Shown: positions 1 to 12,000 of the stretch, piece by piece
Numbering within the stretch: position 1 is the stretch's first letter
Layout: each line of letters starts with the position of its first letter
Assembly (NCBI GenBank): GCA_016946835.1
Contig: JACVTC010000042.1
Coordinates: 451,001-515,000, forward strand
DNA: 64,000 bases
Source: Neocallimastix lanati (nom. inval.)
Taxonomy: Eukaryota > Neocallimastigomycota > Neocallimastigomycetes > Neocallimastigales > Neocallimastigaceae
Reading direction: 5' to 3'
The notes under the pieces: model-generated
The model's database searches: none
Told to the model about the DNA's origin: nothing
The model's input: only the letters and a program-made list of their open reading frames with translations
Made by a program: the position numbers and the translations under genes

Positions 1-1117
1 TTATTAAAATTTCAAAAAAAAAAAATTGGCGTTTTGGACCACATTCCTATATAAATATAAATATAAAATAATAAGAATATAATTAAAACATTGATTTATG
101 CCATAAAATTTATTATTAATTATAAATATAATTAATAAATAGAAATCAAGCCACATATTAAAATTGTTGTAAAATCATTAGATTTAATTGTGATTTATGA
201 CATTAATTTATGTTTGAATAATAAATCTATTTTATATTAATTAAGGTTTGAATATTTCATTTTATATTATAATATTTGAAATAATTTTATTATTCATATA
301 TTATTCAATATTTATATATATATATTATTAATTATAATGTTAAATATATTAAATTAAATAGTTAATTTCTTATTAATATATTATATAATAATCTTATTTT
401 ATATAACTTAACAATCTTGAAGTTTATATTAAATATGCATAATTATTCTATATATTATAATATAATGAAATAGTTAATAGTTACTTCTATTATATTATAA
501 TTATATAATTATTTATTATTTAGTTTATATTTATATAATATGTAATATGTAATATTATTTATTATTTAGTTTATATTTATATAATATGTAATATGTAATA
601 TTATTTATTATTTAGTTTATATTTAATATAAAAAACATAAAATTAAGATATGTGTTAAATTAATTAAAATTAATTATATTTTTACTTCGTTGTTAAAATT
701 ATTATTTGAAATATCTTTATTTTAATTTGTAAGTTTCAATGAATTTGACATTAGTCACGGTTTATGTAAATAACTGTAAATTCTCTTTGATTTAAATAGT
801 TGTAATTACCTTTTATAATAATAATATTATAATAAACAAACTTTAAATAGTATAAAATATTTTATTCTTCTATTTTTTAGAAATAAATATAAATGTTTTG
901 ATATTTTTAAATATTTATTTTTTAAATAATAAAATATTTTGAATATTTTATATTTATTTATAATAAATAATTACATTAAATAAAAATAAAAATAAATAAA
1001 TAATAATTAAATATAAATAAATAATAATTAAATATAAATAAAAAATAATTAAAAAATAAATAAAAAATGACTATATAAATATTTTATTTGTTAATATATC
1101 AAGAATAAAATTTCTTT
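1..1117. other. AT-rich intergenic DNA
   Basis: No gene is visible. The stretch is nearly all A and T, with short reading frames broken by stops in every frame. It contains a tandem repeat (511-625, listed separately) and several TAAA/TAAT microsatellite-like runs around 960-1070. Confidence 0.7.
511..625. repeat. 46-bp tandem repeat, about 2.5 copies
   Basis: Copies start at 511, 557 and 603 with an exact period of 46 bp. Each begins ATTTATTATTTAGTTTATAT and the first two run on through a doubled TGTAATA motif. The copies look nearly identical, so the expansion is recent. No function is suggested. Confidence 0.85.
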
Positions 1118-1130
1118 GCTTATGGGGAGT

Positions 1131-1205
1131 TGAGAGCGCCGACGCCGTACTGGTATGGCAGTTAATCATACACCCATATTACTATATGGGGAAGACCAAA
1201 GTCTT
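1131..1205. ncRNA. GC-rich structured island, candidate small RNA
   Basis: This short patch is far richer in G and C than several kilobases on either side. It folds into three consecutive hairpins: GCCGTA/TATGGC with loop CTGG (1144-1159), CCCATAT/ATATGGG with loop TACT (1173-1190), and AAGAC/GTCTT with loop CAAA (1192-1205). TATGGG at 1131-1136 could instead pair with CCCATA at 1173-1178, so two mutually exclusive folds are possible. There is no tRNA B box, no 5S rRNA pattern and no snRNA pattern I recognise. Strand and function are unknown; it could also be a fragment of a mobile element. Confidence 0.3.
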
Positions 1206-1212
1206 TATTCAA

Positions 1213-2455
1213 AATAAATAATTAAATAGCTTAATATAAATAACAAATCAAATAATTATATAAAAAAAATTCTTTTTTTTTTTTTTTAAACATTAAAAAA
1301 TAAGATATTCTCTTAAAAACTTTCAATAATTTCAATAATTAAAAAATTGAATAATTAATATCAGTTTATTAATAATGAATAATTAAATTTTAATAGCAAA
1401 TAATTGAATATAAATATAAAATAACTGAAAAAAATGTTATTTTCTTATACATTATTTTTTTTTTTTTTAGACTTAGAGAAAACTTAATTTAATTTTTTTT
1501 TTTTTTTTTTATAAATTAAAAAATAAACTATTTTCTTATAAAACATTTAATTTTTTTAAAAAAAAAAAAAAAAAAAAAATACTAATAATAATAATAATAA
1601 AATATATATTTAATAAAAAAATATATATATATATATATATAATTAAAAACAAATTAAAAATCAATAATTGTTTAAAAAATTTTAATATTTTTTAAAAATA
1701 TAAATTTTAAAAAAAAATAAATAAAATATATCTTTATCATTAAATATTTATAAATATTTCTAAATGATTAATTTACTATTATTATTAATATCTTTTATGA
1801 GTTTATGATATGTAACTCTGGTTCGAGGAAGTATGTTGGGATTTATTTATTAAATTTATTATAGTATTATTTATTTATATATTTATTTAATTTTATTATT
1901 ATGATTACAGGAGTAAAATAATTAAATTTGAAATACATATTTAAAACTATTTAACAACTTTCTCACAAACACATTTTCTCTTAATTCAGAGAAATGTTTT
2001 ATTTTTTATGTTATTTGATTATAATTAACTATTTAATTAGTTGTTCTTGTGATTAAAATATACTATTTAACGAATTCTTATGTTAAAGTATTATAAATAT
2101 TAATTAATTATCGTTTATAAGGAAATATTTAATAACTATATAAAGATAAATTCAAAATAATAAGAATATAATTAAAATATTTATATTTTAAAATTTTAAA
2201 ATTTATTAATAATTAATATTAAGAATTCATGCCACATATTATAAAATCATTATAATTATTTTTAATGGATTTAATTTTAATTATAATGTAAATATCAAAT
2301 ATGTATTCAGGATTTATAAATGGTAAATTTAAAATAGCTTTATAATAAATAAATATATTACTATCATTTTTTATTTTATTAAGGCATAATTAATTTTTTT
2401 TTAATTTCTAGTGATTTTTTATAATGCAAAATGCAATATTTAATATTAAATAATA

Positions 2456-2488
<33 letters not shown>

Positions 2489-3119
2489 TAATTAATAAAA
2501 GTTTGTTTTATTATTTAATTATTTATTTATAAGATTATATGAATAGGTAATTACAAATGTTTAACTTAATTATTTTACATGTATTTATATCTTTTATGCA
2601 TTGATTCTTGACTTAATACTTAATTTAATGTTATATTAAATTTACTATTTTATATTACATTTACCTTTATCTAGTTCATATTTAATTTATTATTATAAAG
2701 TAAACTTAAATCTTAATAATAATAATAATAATAAAAATAATAATAACAAAATAATAAAATAATACAAATAACAAAAATAATAAAAATAACAACAATAATA
2801 AAAATAATAATTCTTCTTTATATAAGTTTACTAAGAGAAAAAAAAAAAAAGATACTCATCTTCATTTTAAAGTAGAATATTATTTGATATTATGCGTTAT
2901 TAATAGCAATTCTTTTATTATTATTATTTTTATTATTATTATTAATTATTAAATTAATTATTATATAATGTTAAAACTAATTATTCAAAACATTATGACA
3001 CCTCACTACTGAGATATAATCCCCAATACCTTTAATAAAGATTATCTAAATTTTAAAATTTTTATCTATTATTATCATATTTTCATTTTATCTTTTGTTA
3101 ATATTGAAAATAATAATAA
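1213..3119. other. AT-rich intergenic DNA with microsatellites
   Basis: No gene is visible. It holds long A and T homopolymers (near 1270, 1495, 1560), a TA run near 1620-1640 and AAT/TAA trinucleotide runs near 2460 and 2720. No reading frame looks coding. Confidence 0.7.
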
Positions 3120-3158
3120 AGGTTAGGTATCATACTAAATTGATATCACCCCTAACCT
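3120..3158. repeat. Imperfect hairpin
   Basis: AGGTTAGG (3120-3127) pairs with CCTAACCT (3151-3158), and inside it TATCA (3128-3132) pairs with TGATA (3141-3145), leaving a 5-nt bulge on the 3' side. It lies just outside the MITE-like element at 3190-3464 and may be unrelated to it. Function is unknown. Confidence 0.5.
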
Positions 3159-3189
3159 AATTTTACAAACTTTATTAAACTGCTCTTAC

Positions 3190-3464
3190 AGGAGAGTTGC
3201 ATTTCCCCAAATTGCATTTCGCCAGGTTGCATTTTGGCAAGTGGAGTAATGATATAAATAAATGAATAAATAAATAAATATTAATTCAAAATAATTTTTT
3301 TTAAAATTGTTTTTATGCGATATCAATAATATTTAATTTTATTTATTTATTTATTTAATAATTTTCATTTTGGTTAAATGCAACTTGGCGAAATGCCACA
3401 TTTTTAATACGCCACATGCTTTCAAAAATTGGCGAAATGCAACCTGGCGAAATGCACCATACCC
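3190..3464. mobile_element. MITE-like non-autonomous DNA transposon with 8-bp target duplication
   Basis: The octamer GCTCTTAC occurs directly before (3182-3189) and directly after (3465-3472) this 275-bp segment, as a target-site duplication should. The two ends are imperfect inverted repeats, each built of a repeated 15-bp motif of the type GTTGCATTTCGCCAG. The left end has about three copies, and the right end has the inverse, for example GGCGAAATGCAACCTGGC. The middle is plain A/T sequence with no coding capacity. An 8-bp duplication is typical of hAT-type elements (known for that superfamily), so a hAT-derived MITE is the best guess. No transposase is present in the window. Confidence 0.65.
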
Positions 3465-3472
3465 GCTCTTAC

Positions 3473-3718
3473 TACTATATTTATTTAATAATATCATAAA
3501 TTATTATTATTAATATTATTATTTGATTATTATTATTATTATTATAATTAACAATATTTATCAATTATGAATAAATAAAATTTATATATTTATTATGTTT
3601 TATTATTATTCTCTAAAGCTCATAAAAAATTATTGTTTAATTAATAAATAACACCGAGAGATTAAAATATAAAAGATAATTTATAACTATAAGATATTTG
3701 ATATTTATTATTATTCAT

Positions 3719-3750
<32 letters not shown>

Positions 3751-6096
3751 TAATATTTATTAGTATAGCTTTTATTTAAGATTGATGATATTTAAATTAA
3801 AAATAATAAATAAATAAATTGTATATATAATATTATTGAAATGATTAATAACGATTTTTTCAAGGTTAAGTATAATTTAACTGCTAATATAACATAATTA
3901 CATATTTTGTTTTAATGATTTACTTTGGACTATTATACATTCTTGATTGTGATTAGTAATAAGTAAGTGAATGTATCAGTATCTTGTTTATAAATAATAT
4001 GTAATGCCAAAATTAATTAATATATAAATTTTATTTATTTATTTTTTTTTTTAATTATAAATTTAAAAGAGATTCTTGATTTAATATTACTAAAAATTTT
4101 ATCTAATATTTATTTGTTAAACAAAAAAACCTTTACAATGAATCACATATAGTTAAAATATAATAAAAATTTTTTCAGGATATCAAAAAATATAAAATAT
4201 TCAAATATTATAACTAAAATTATAAATGAAGTATGTGGAAATGTATATTTAAACTTGCTTATAGTAATTAATGTTTAATCTAATCATAAATTTAAAATTG
4301 ATGAAAAATGAAAAATAATTTAAAAAAAAAATATTATTCAAAAAACAATGATATTATTCACATTAATAACATAGAATCAAACTAACAAAAAAAAAGTATT
4401 AAATGATATTTATATTATTAAAAACATATAATAAGAAAATTAAATCACATTCAAGTATAGATCTAACATAAATAAAAAATTAATATATAATTATTAGAAA
4501 AAGTAGTTAGATTTAGTTCTAAAATTATGTTAAATACTATATAAATATGAATATATATTTTAATTATTAATTATTAAAGGTTTTACTATATTAATTCAGT
4601 AATGTACTGTTATTAAATGTATAAGTTTAGAGATTTAATTAAATTTAAATAAATAATAATAATAAATAAATAAATAAATAAATAAATAACAATAATAAAT
4701 AATTATAAATAATAATAATGGTAATAATAAAATATTATTAATGTTATTTTGTTTATAATTAATTAATAATAATCATAGTGTTATTATATAAATTTCACAA
4801 TGTTAAGTACTAGTAATACTAGATAATTATATGTAATTAGTTTCTGTTAAATATTGAATGTATGTTGATCTTTAAATATTTTAATATTTATTATAACTAA
4901 TAATTAATAATTATTAAGTATTTTTTAATATTTTTATTATTATATCTATTAGTAAAATAATATATATTATATAATAGATTTATTTTGTTAATTATTATTA
5001 TTACTAAATAGTTCAATATTAATATAATTATACTATATGTAATTATATTAATTTTAATTATATGATAGTCTTCTATGCCAAATTTCTTGGCTTTGCTCAT
5101 CAGCTTCGTTTAAATAATAATAATATTATTAATATTAATAAAGATTATTACAACCAATATAACCAAAGCTATAACATATTTTATATACACAAAAATAGTT
5201 TAAACTTTTTTTTTTTTTTTTTTTTTTTATATTTTATTTTAATATTTTGCAATTAACAATTTTTTACAATATAAATGTTATATTCATTACAATTATTATA
5301 ATTTTTTTTTTAATATTAGATATTAATAATTTCTATATCTTACAACGACTTCGTATAATTATCATAAGTACATGTTAAATTATCTGTACATATGTCTATG
5401 GTAAATAAAATACAATTTAAAAGAGTAATTATTCAATAAATACTATTAATTTAAAATTTTTTTTACCTAGTATTTACTTTGATAAAAATATTTTTTTTTA
5501 TTTTTTTTTTTTTATTTTTTAATTTTAATAATTAATAAATTATTACTTAAGAATATATATACTATTATTTTATTATTATAAATTATAATTGCAAAATTTT
5601 GTTATATTTTATATAACACTTATATATATATATATAAAATATTAAATATTAATATATTTTTACGATATAATTACTACTTTTTTTTTTAATTTATTAATAA
5701 AATACCATCAGTGAGGTATTATAAATGTTATAGTTTATATTTTATTATTTATTATATATTATTTGAATATTAGTTATATTTATATTGTTATTGAAAATAT
5801 TTTTATTATAATACAACTTGTTGTTAAAAAGAAACCTATATAACTGCGTATATTTATTATTACTTTATAAATTATAATCTCAAATTTAATGGTATATTTT
5901 ATTTAAATTATTTAAGATATATATATGAAATATTAAATTTGAATAAATAGAATTTCTAAATTTTTTTTTTTTTTTTTTTTTTTTGGCGATATAATTTTTA
6001 GGTATAATTTTATGTTTTACTTTTTTATCTTAATGTTTGTTAAATTTAAATTTATGTTTGATAATTATTTTAATTTCATAAGGATTTTATATTATG
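3473..6096. other. AT-rich intergenic DNA downstream of the giant scaffoldin gene
   Basis: No gene is visible. It is A/T-rich throughout with poly(A) and poly(T) runs (3725-3750, 5207-5228, 5959-5983) and TAAA/TAAT repeats near 4650. The small open frames at about 4900-5250 are low-complexity Asn/Ile/Lys translations and are not credible. The part next to 6096 must hold the 3' UTR and poly(A) site of the minus-strand scaffoldin gene, but I cannot place the site. Confidence 0.65.
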
Positions 6097-9000
6097 TTAA
6101 AAATTAATAAAAGCAAACATAATAAATAATAGGATATAGAAGGCCATAGACGGTATGCTCTTCATTGGAATTGTGCCACTTGGAGCGGTTGTGGTGGTGG
6201 TAGCCTTTGTAGTAGTGGTAGTGGTGGTCTTAGTGGTAGTAGTGATGGTAGCTTTATCAGGTGTTTTTGTTTGTTTTTCATCAGTGGTCTTTGGTTTTGT
6301 TGATGATGCACTACTACTACTATTAGTCGTAGGTTCAGATGAAGTGTTTACTGGTGTAGTGGTAGTCACTTCTTCCACCGGTGTAGTGGTTGATTCCACT
6401 GATTTAGTCGTTTTAGTCTTTGGTGAGCCTGTCTTTTCTGTTGAGGTATGGTCAGTATTGGGTTTTGGAATCTTACTCTCATCCATACCTTCCTTCTCAT
6501 CTTCACAGTTGTAGTAGTTGTCTTTTTCCTTACGGAAGTTACCGCTATCACAATTCTTTGCAATCCATTGTACCTTTTCTTCTTCTTCCTCAGTATCTTC
6601 ATCTTCCTCTTCATTTTCATCATCATCATTATCATCATCTTTTGGCTTTGTTTCGTCTGAATTTTCAGTTTCTGTGTCTACCGTCTTTTCCACCTTCTTA
6701 CATACATATAAATCGACTGGATTTTCGGTGCTGCCATTGTTAATAATACGTTCTGGCGTACATTCCTCTGGTTTACATACCACGTCGACTGGAGTTGGTG
6801 TGGAACTCTCTATGGTAGTACTAGTACCAGTTTCAGCTGAGATGGTCTCCGTTGGTTTATCTCCAGTTTCTGTAGCATCAGTGGTGCTAACATTACTATC
6901 ATTTTCTTCTTGTCTCTTTCTTCTTCTGATCAATTCAACGTCCAATGAATCTACGCCATTCTCTTCGTTTTCTTTAATACTGTCGATATTTTCAGCATAT
7001 CCATCGACATTCAATAATCCACCATTGAGACTACTGACACCGAGTTCATCGTCATCTTCATCCACTTCTGGTACATTTTCAACACATTTGTACAATGTAT
7101 TTTGACCATCTCCAAGGAAGTAACCTTCCTTTTGTACCACATCACAATCTAGTTTCTCGCCGTCTTCACTTGCTTCACATTCGAGTAATTCGTCGTTGAC
7201 CATGTAGTATCCACCCTTAGTGGCTTGAGTACATTCCACTTCCTTTTTGTCATTCTTTACACAGAGAAGGAGCTCGTTATCATTGGTCATCATACTACCT
7301 TCATGGTCAATCTCCTTGCATGAAATATCACCATTCTTCTCCATCTCACATTCTACGTAGCTTCCATCATCTAACTTGAAAATACCTTCTTCTTTGATTA
7401 CTTCATAACCACTACTGTCTTCTTCTTGTCTTTTTGTTTTCTTTTCTGGATCATATTTCACCACAGTGAAGTGACCATCTTCTTCAGTAACGTAGTCCTT
7501 GTAGTACTTTACATCATCTGGATCAATTTCGTAGCATTCACCACTGACTGAGCACATATATCCAACAGTGTCTGGGTTACTGTAATCTTCTTTAGCGTTG
7601 ATAGCACGATGATTGCCGTTTACGAAGTAGTAACCATCAAATTTTTGAACGACAGCATCCGTACCAATCTTGTACATTTTGTTACCAATCATTTGGTAGC
7701 TAATAATGTACTTTTCAGCCTTGATACATTCACTTCCTTCCTTAACAATGTAAAGAGAGTTGTCGGCAACGCAAAGATCACCACTAGCTAATTCTCCTTC
7801 TTCCACTGAGCAAACATTACCATTGACACTACAGTGAGTCTCAGAGGTGACAGCTTCCTTCACACTTCCAGATTCGAATTTTACAATATTACTGTTAGTG
7901 ACGGCCTTGTTAAGGTAATTACTACTCTTTTCAGCCTTATTGATGGTCTTACAGATTCCATCTTCATCACACTTGATGAATCGGCTTCGAACTGGAACGT
8001 CAGATTCCAGAGCTTCGAATGTCTTGGCATTCATGGCATAGTAACCTTCTTCCTTAATGACACTTACACTGGTCTTCTTCACAGCGATCAATTCGTCATC
8101 GGTAATAAAGTATAATGGATTAGAGTCGTCGCCTGGAATACATTTCATTATTTCACCATCCTCAGTTTCTTCAATAGCATTGACAAAGTACATATCTCCA
8201 TCAACAATACAGTAGCTTCCAACTTCTAAATCACCTTCAGACGTACATACACCAGTTTCCTCAATGAATTTACATTCACTTTCAGTAAGTGACCATTCTC
8301 CATTTTCATAGATACCTACAGTCTTGTTGTTGGCATTGTTAATGTAGGCTCCACTTTCAAATGCATCAAGTTCAATTTCAGTAATGGCATCCTCAGTAAT
8401 TTCAATTATTCTTTCTACTTCGTCATTTTCTTCTTCGCAAGCTAAGCCATTGCTCTTGAAGAAGTAGAGACCACTCTTCTCAACCTTGGTTAAGGCACCT
8501 TCTTCTTTCATCACAAATATTTCACCAGATTCAGAGAGGAACATAACATCAGCTTCCATTTCCTCTACGGTACAATCTGATTCAGTACAGATATAAACCT
8601 TAGATTCCACCTCTCCGTTATTGTTTTCATTGATAATGGTTCCATTCTCATTAAGAATGTAAATACCTGGGGATACAACCTTAATACTGTTGTCAGTGAG
8701 TTCCACTAACTTTGTTCCAACATCAACGCCATTAAGAGTACTTATCCTTTCACTAGTGATGTATTTTGGTTCGTCATTACTACCAGCAACACAATTTTCT
8801 TCTTCGTTATCTTCATTTCCTTCGCCAATCATGACGTAAAGTATTCCTTCAGGATCATAACAGTAATCTCCAGCTTCGACGACTTCATTCGGAGTTAAGG
8901 AACGACAATTCATTCCTGTTCCTTCTTCCACATTTGTAATATTGCATTTACGAACATTACTACCCTTGGACCAGAAGTCCTTTTCGTTACCTACAATAAC

Positions 9001-12000
9001 AGGAACGTCACCAATCTTATTGAAGTAGTAACCAATTTCATTGGAGGATGTAATGTCTATTTGTTCACCACCTTCCATTACTTCATAGGCTTTAGCCACA
9101 ATTGAGTTTTCAGAAACCTTATTTCCATTAGCATCGAAGAAGTAGTAGCCTTCAGTTGTGACGACAGACCATAAATTATCTTCACCGGATTTTTGAACTA
9201 ATGGCTTCTCTTCAAAAACTGTATTAATATAGATTGTACCACTTACGGCCTTACTGGTGTCAACTTCATTACACTTTCCGCTGTTACACTTATAGATAAG
9301 GGCTTCTATTGGGTCATCACTTACTAATGGTTCATTTGTTGATTTGTCAAGGACGACATATCCAGTAACACCCAATTTACGGACATTACCCTTTTCTAAA
9401 ATAGCAATACTATTATCGTTCGATTGATAACTGTACTTCTTTTCCACAGAGTCTGCAGAAATACCTTCATAGGTACCGCTTTCTTGTCTTCTTTCCTTCT
9501 TACCTTCTTCTTCACTGATATTATCATTGCTTGACTTACTAATCAATACAATACGCTTTTGGTCAATACATACATCACCTGTTTTCATTACCGCTGATGA
9601 AGTAACCTTTCTGTCTTCGTCAATCTTACAAGTTGGGACCTTCTTAGCCTTGGTCCATTGACCATCCTTGTTTTCGACCACAATTTCATCACTAATGCTA
9701 CTCTGGCTAATGTATATTCCATTATTGTAGTTCTTTATGATATCTACCTCATTACCATTTTTACTTACGGAGTAGGCGTATTGAATTTCTTCTTCATCAC
9801 CGACAGCATAACCCATCTCATTGAAGAAGTAATCTCCATCAACAGAGGTCTTACGCCAAGTCATTGTAGCAGAATCGTAATAGAGAATTATTGGTTTATC
9901 AACACTACTGTCTGCCATATTGAGATAATAACCGGATTCTAAACTAATGACCTTGTTGCATTTACCATCCTTACAGTGGTAGGCATTAGCCTTGTTTTCT
10001 AATTTGTCTTTGTAGATTTTGTTTGAGGTGCTGATTACATAAATTCCCGACTTGCGAATGTGTCTGTAGGCGTAGTCACTAACACTGTACAATTTCTCCC
10101 CAATAAGGAAGTAGTAGATTTCACCAGTTTCACCAAAGATACAGTTATTAACTTGATCGCCCTCATTACTTAAGACACTTCTGGCTACACATATGCTATT
10201 TAATTCAGAATTGAAACAGAACTTTTCATTATCGATTACTTCATCCTTTTCGTAAGTGGTACATACTTTTTTGGCATCAATATTAACTGTTGTAAGGACA
10301 GGTTTAGCATCCTCCCATCCGTCAGTTTCATTACTTTCGACCATTAATCCATTAAAACTATAGTAACCTATACGGTTTTCACTTTCAGTAATATCAACTG
10401 CTTCACCTTCGACTACTTCATAAACTCTTTCAATTCTACGGTTAGTTTTGTCAATGTTGTATCCATCTTCAAAGAAGAAGTACACACCATCACTGCTAAC
10501 CATACGCCATTGATCCTCTGCACTTGAGTATTCAATAATACTTGGTTTTTTGGTAGCCAAATTGATAGAATACTTTTCTTTCTTTATTTGAGCCAACTTG
10601 GAACTATCACATCCACCATTGACATAGTAACAGATTCCAGTGCCAACACTTAAAGAGGTCCATTTAGTTTCGGTGAATGGTTCATTTTCAGTGAGAGCGT
10701 AGAGACCATTTTCTACAACTTCCAAGTACTTCGACTTTTGCTTGTACAAGTATCCATCTATACGAATGATGACATTTTCATCTTCACCGTCATAGGTCTT
10801 TCCATTGTATTCAATGCTATCGGTTTTCGCATTGTAAACTACATTAGAGGCAGTACCATCAAATTCAGATAAATTCTTAGTTAATGCACCTTCCTTGGCA
10901 TAGTTGATATAGATATTATTGTAATTGAAATTGGAAGCTGTAGAAATTACACCGGCTTCACTCAAAACATAATTATTATTAATGTAGTCATTATATCCAG
11001 AATCTTTTGACACACCATTGTTATCATTTAAGAAGTAGAAACCTGGTTTGGAAATATTGGCGAATTTACCACTGTTTTTATAATACTTAAGAAGTTTATT
11101 CACTCCAGTACCAGCTTGATTTATTAAAACATCAGCGTCAATTGAAATAGCAGTAGGTTCAACTTCTTCACAACGATCGTTACATTTGATTATCTTGAAT
11201 GGTACTTCAGGGTAAGTACTGCTGTATTCTTCCCACTTCTCATTCAATACGTAATATCCGGTATTTAACTCTTGTACAGAGGTTCCATCAAGACGATAAA
11301 GAATGTCATTAATAAAGCGGTACTTTAATTTTTCACTACCAGTGTAGCACATAGTTTTCTTGGAACCGTCATCTTGTTCAATGACATCAATAACGTAAAG
11401 CTTTTTGGTAGATGAATCATAGCACACTTCCTGAGAGCTCAATTCGTCATCATCCTTGGGTTTACAAGTATTATCTTTAGCAGTGTAAGTACAAGCCTTG
11501 TAATTCTTTTCGATGGTGTAACGATTCTTTGTATTTTGAACCACAACAACATTATCAGTGACAGCGCTATTCAAATAGGTACCTTCATATTTAGTATTTC
11601 CAATAACTATGAATCTTGCTACATTATCAGCAGTGACTATCTTCGTTTCCTTATCAGTAGTGGTGGTAGCTGGAAGATTTCCTTCATTGAAGAAGTAATA
11701 TCCTTTCTTAGTTTCCACATTCCATTTTCCATTCTTTCCTAAAACGATAGAGGAAAGCTCAGAGAGTATGTACTTATTGACATTTGTGAGAGTGACACAT
11801 TCCAAATGATCAGTTCCCTCCTTGAGTTGTGGTTCCTCTTCATCAGATTCTGGAATAGTATATCTATATTCAATGGTACAGTTATATGCACTAGCACTTC
11901 CAGAACTTGTAGAAGATATTCCCTTCTTATCACTATCAATAACGAAATAGCCGACATTACTATTGGTAAAAGCAACAATTTCATTCTTACCAACTTCAAT

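Noticed and set aside
1131-1205. 5S rRNA or tRNA identity for the GC-rich island
   Set aside because: Only a short GCCATACC-like stretch resembles 5S on the minus strand; internal promoter boxes and overall folds of 5S and tRNA are missing.
4897-5256. Two small open frames of about 65 codons
   Set aside because: Translations are Asn/Ile/Lys/Phe low complexity expected from A/T-rich DNA, with no flanking support.
6155-6514. Open frames on the plus strand opposite the giant scaffoldin, here and at many places to 22767
   Set aside because: They are antisense shadows of the long coding exon, with Val/Ser/Phe-rich translations caused by the Thr/Glu/Lys codons of the real gene.
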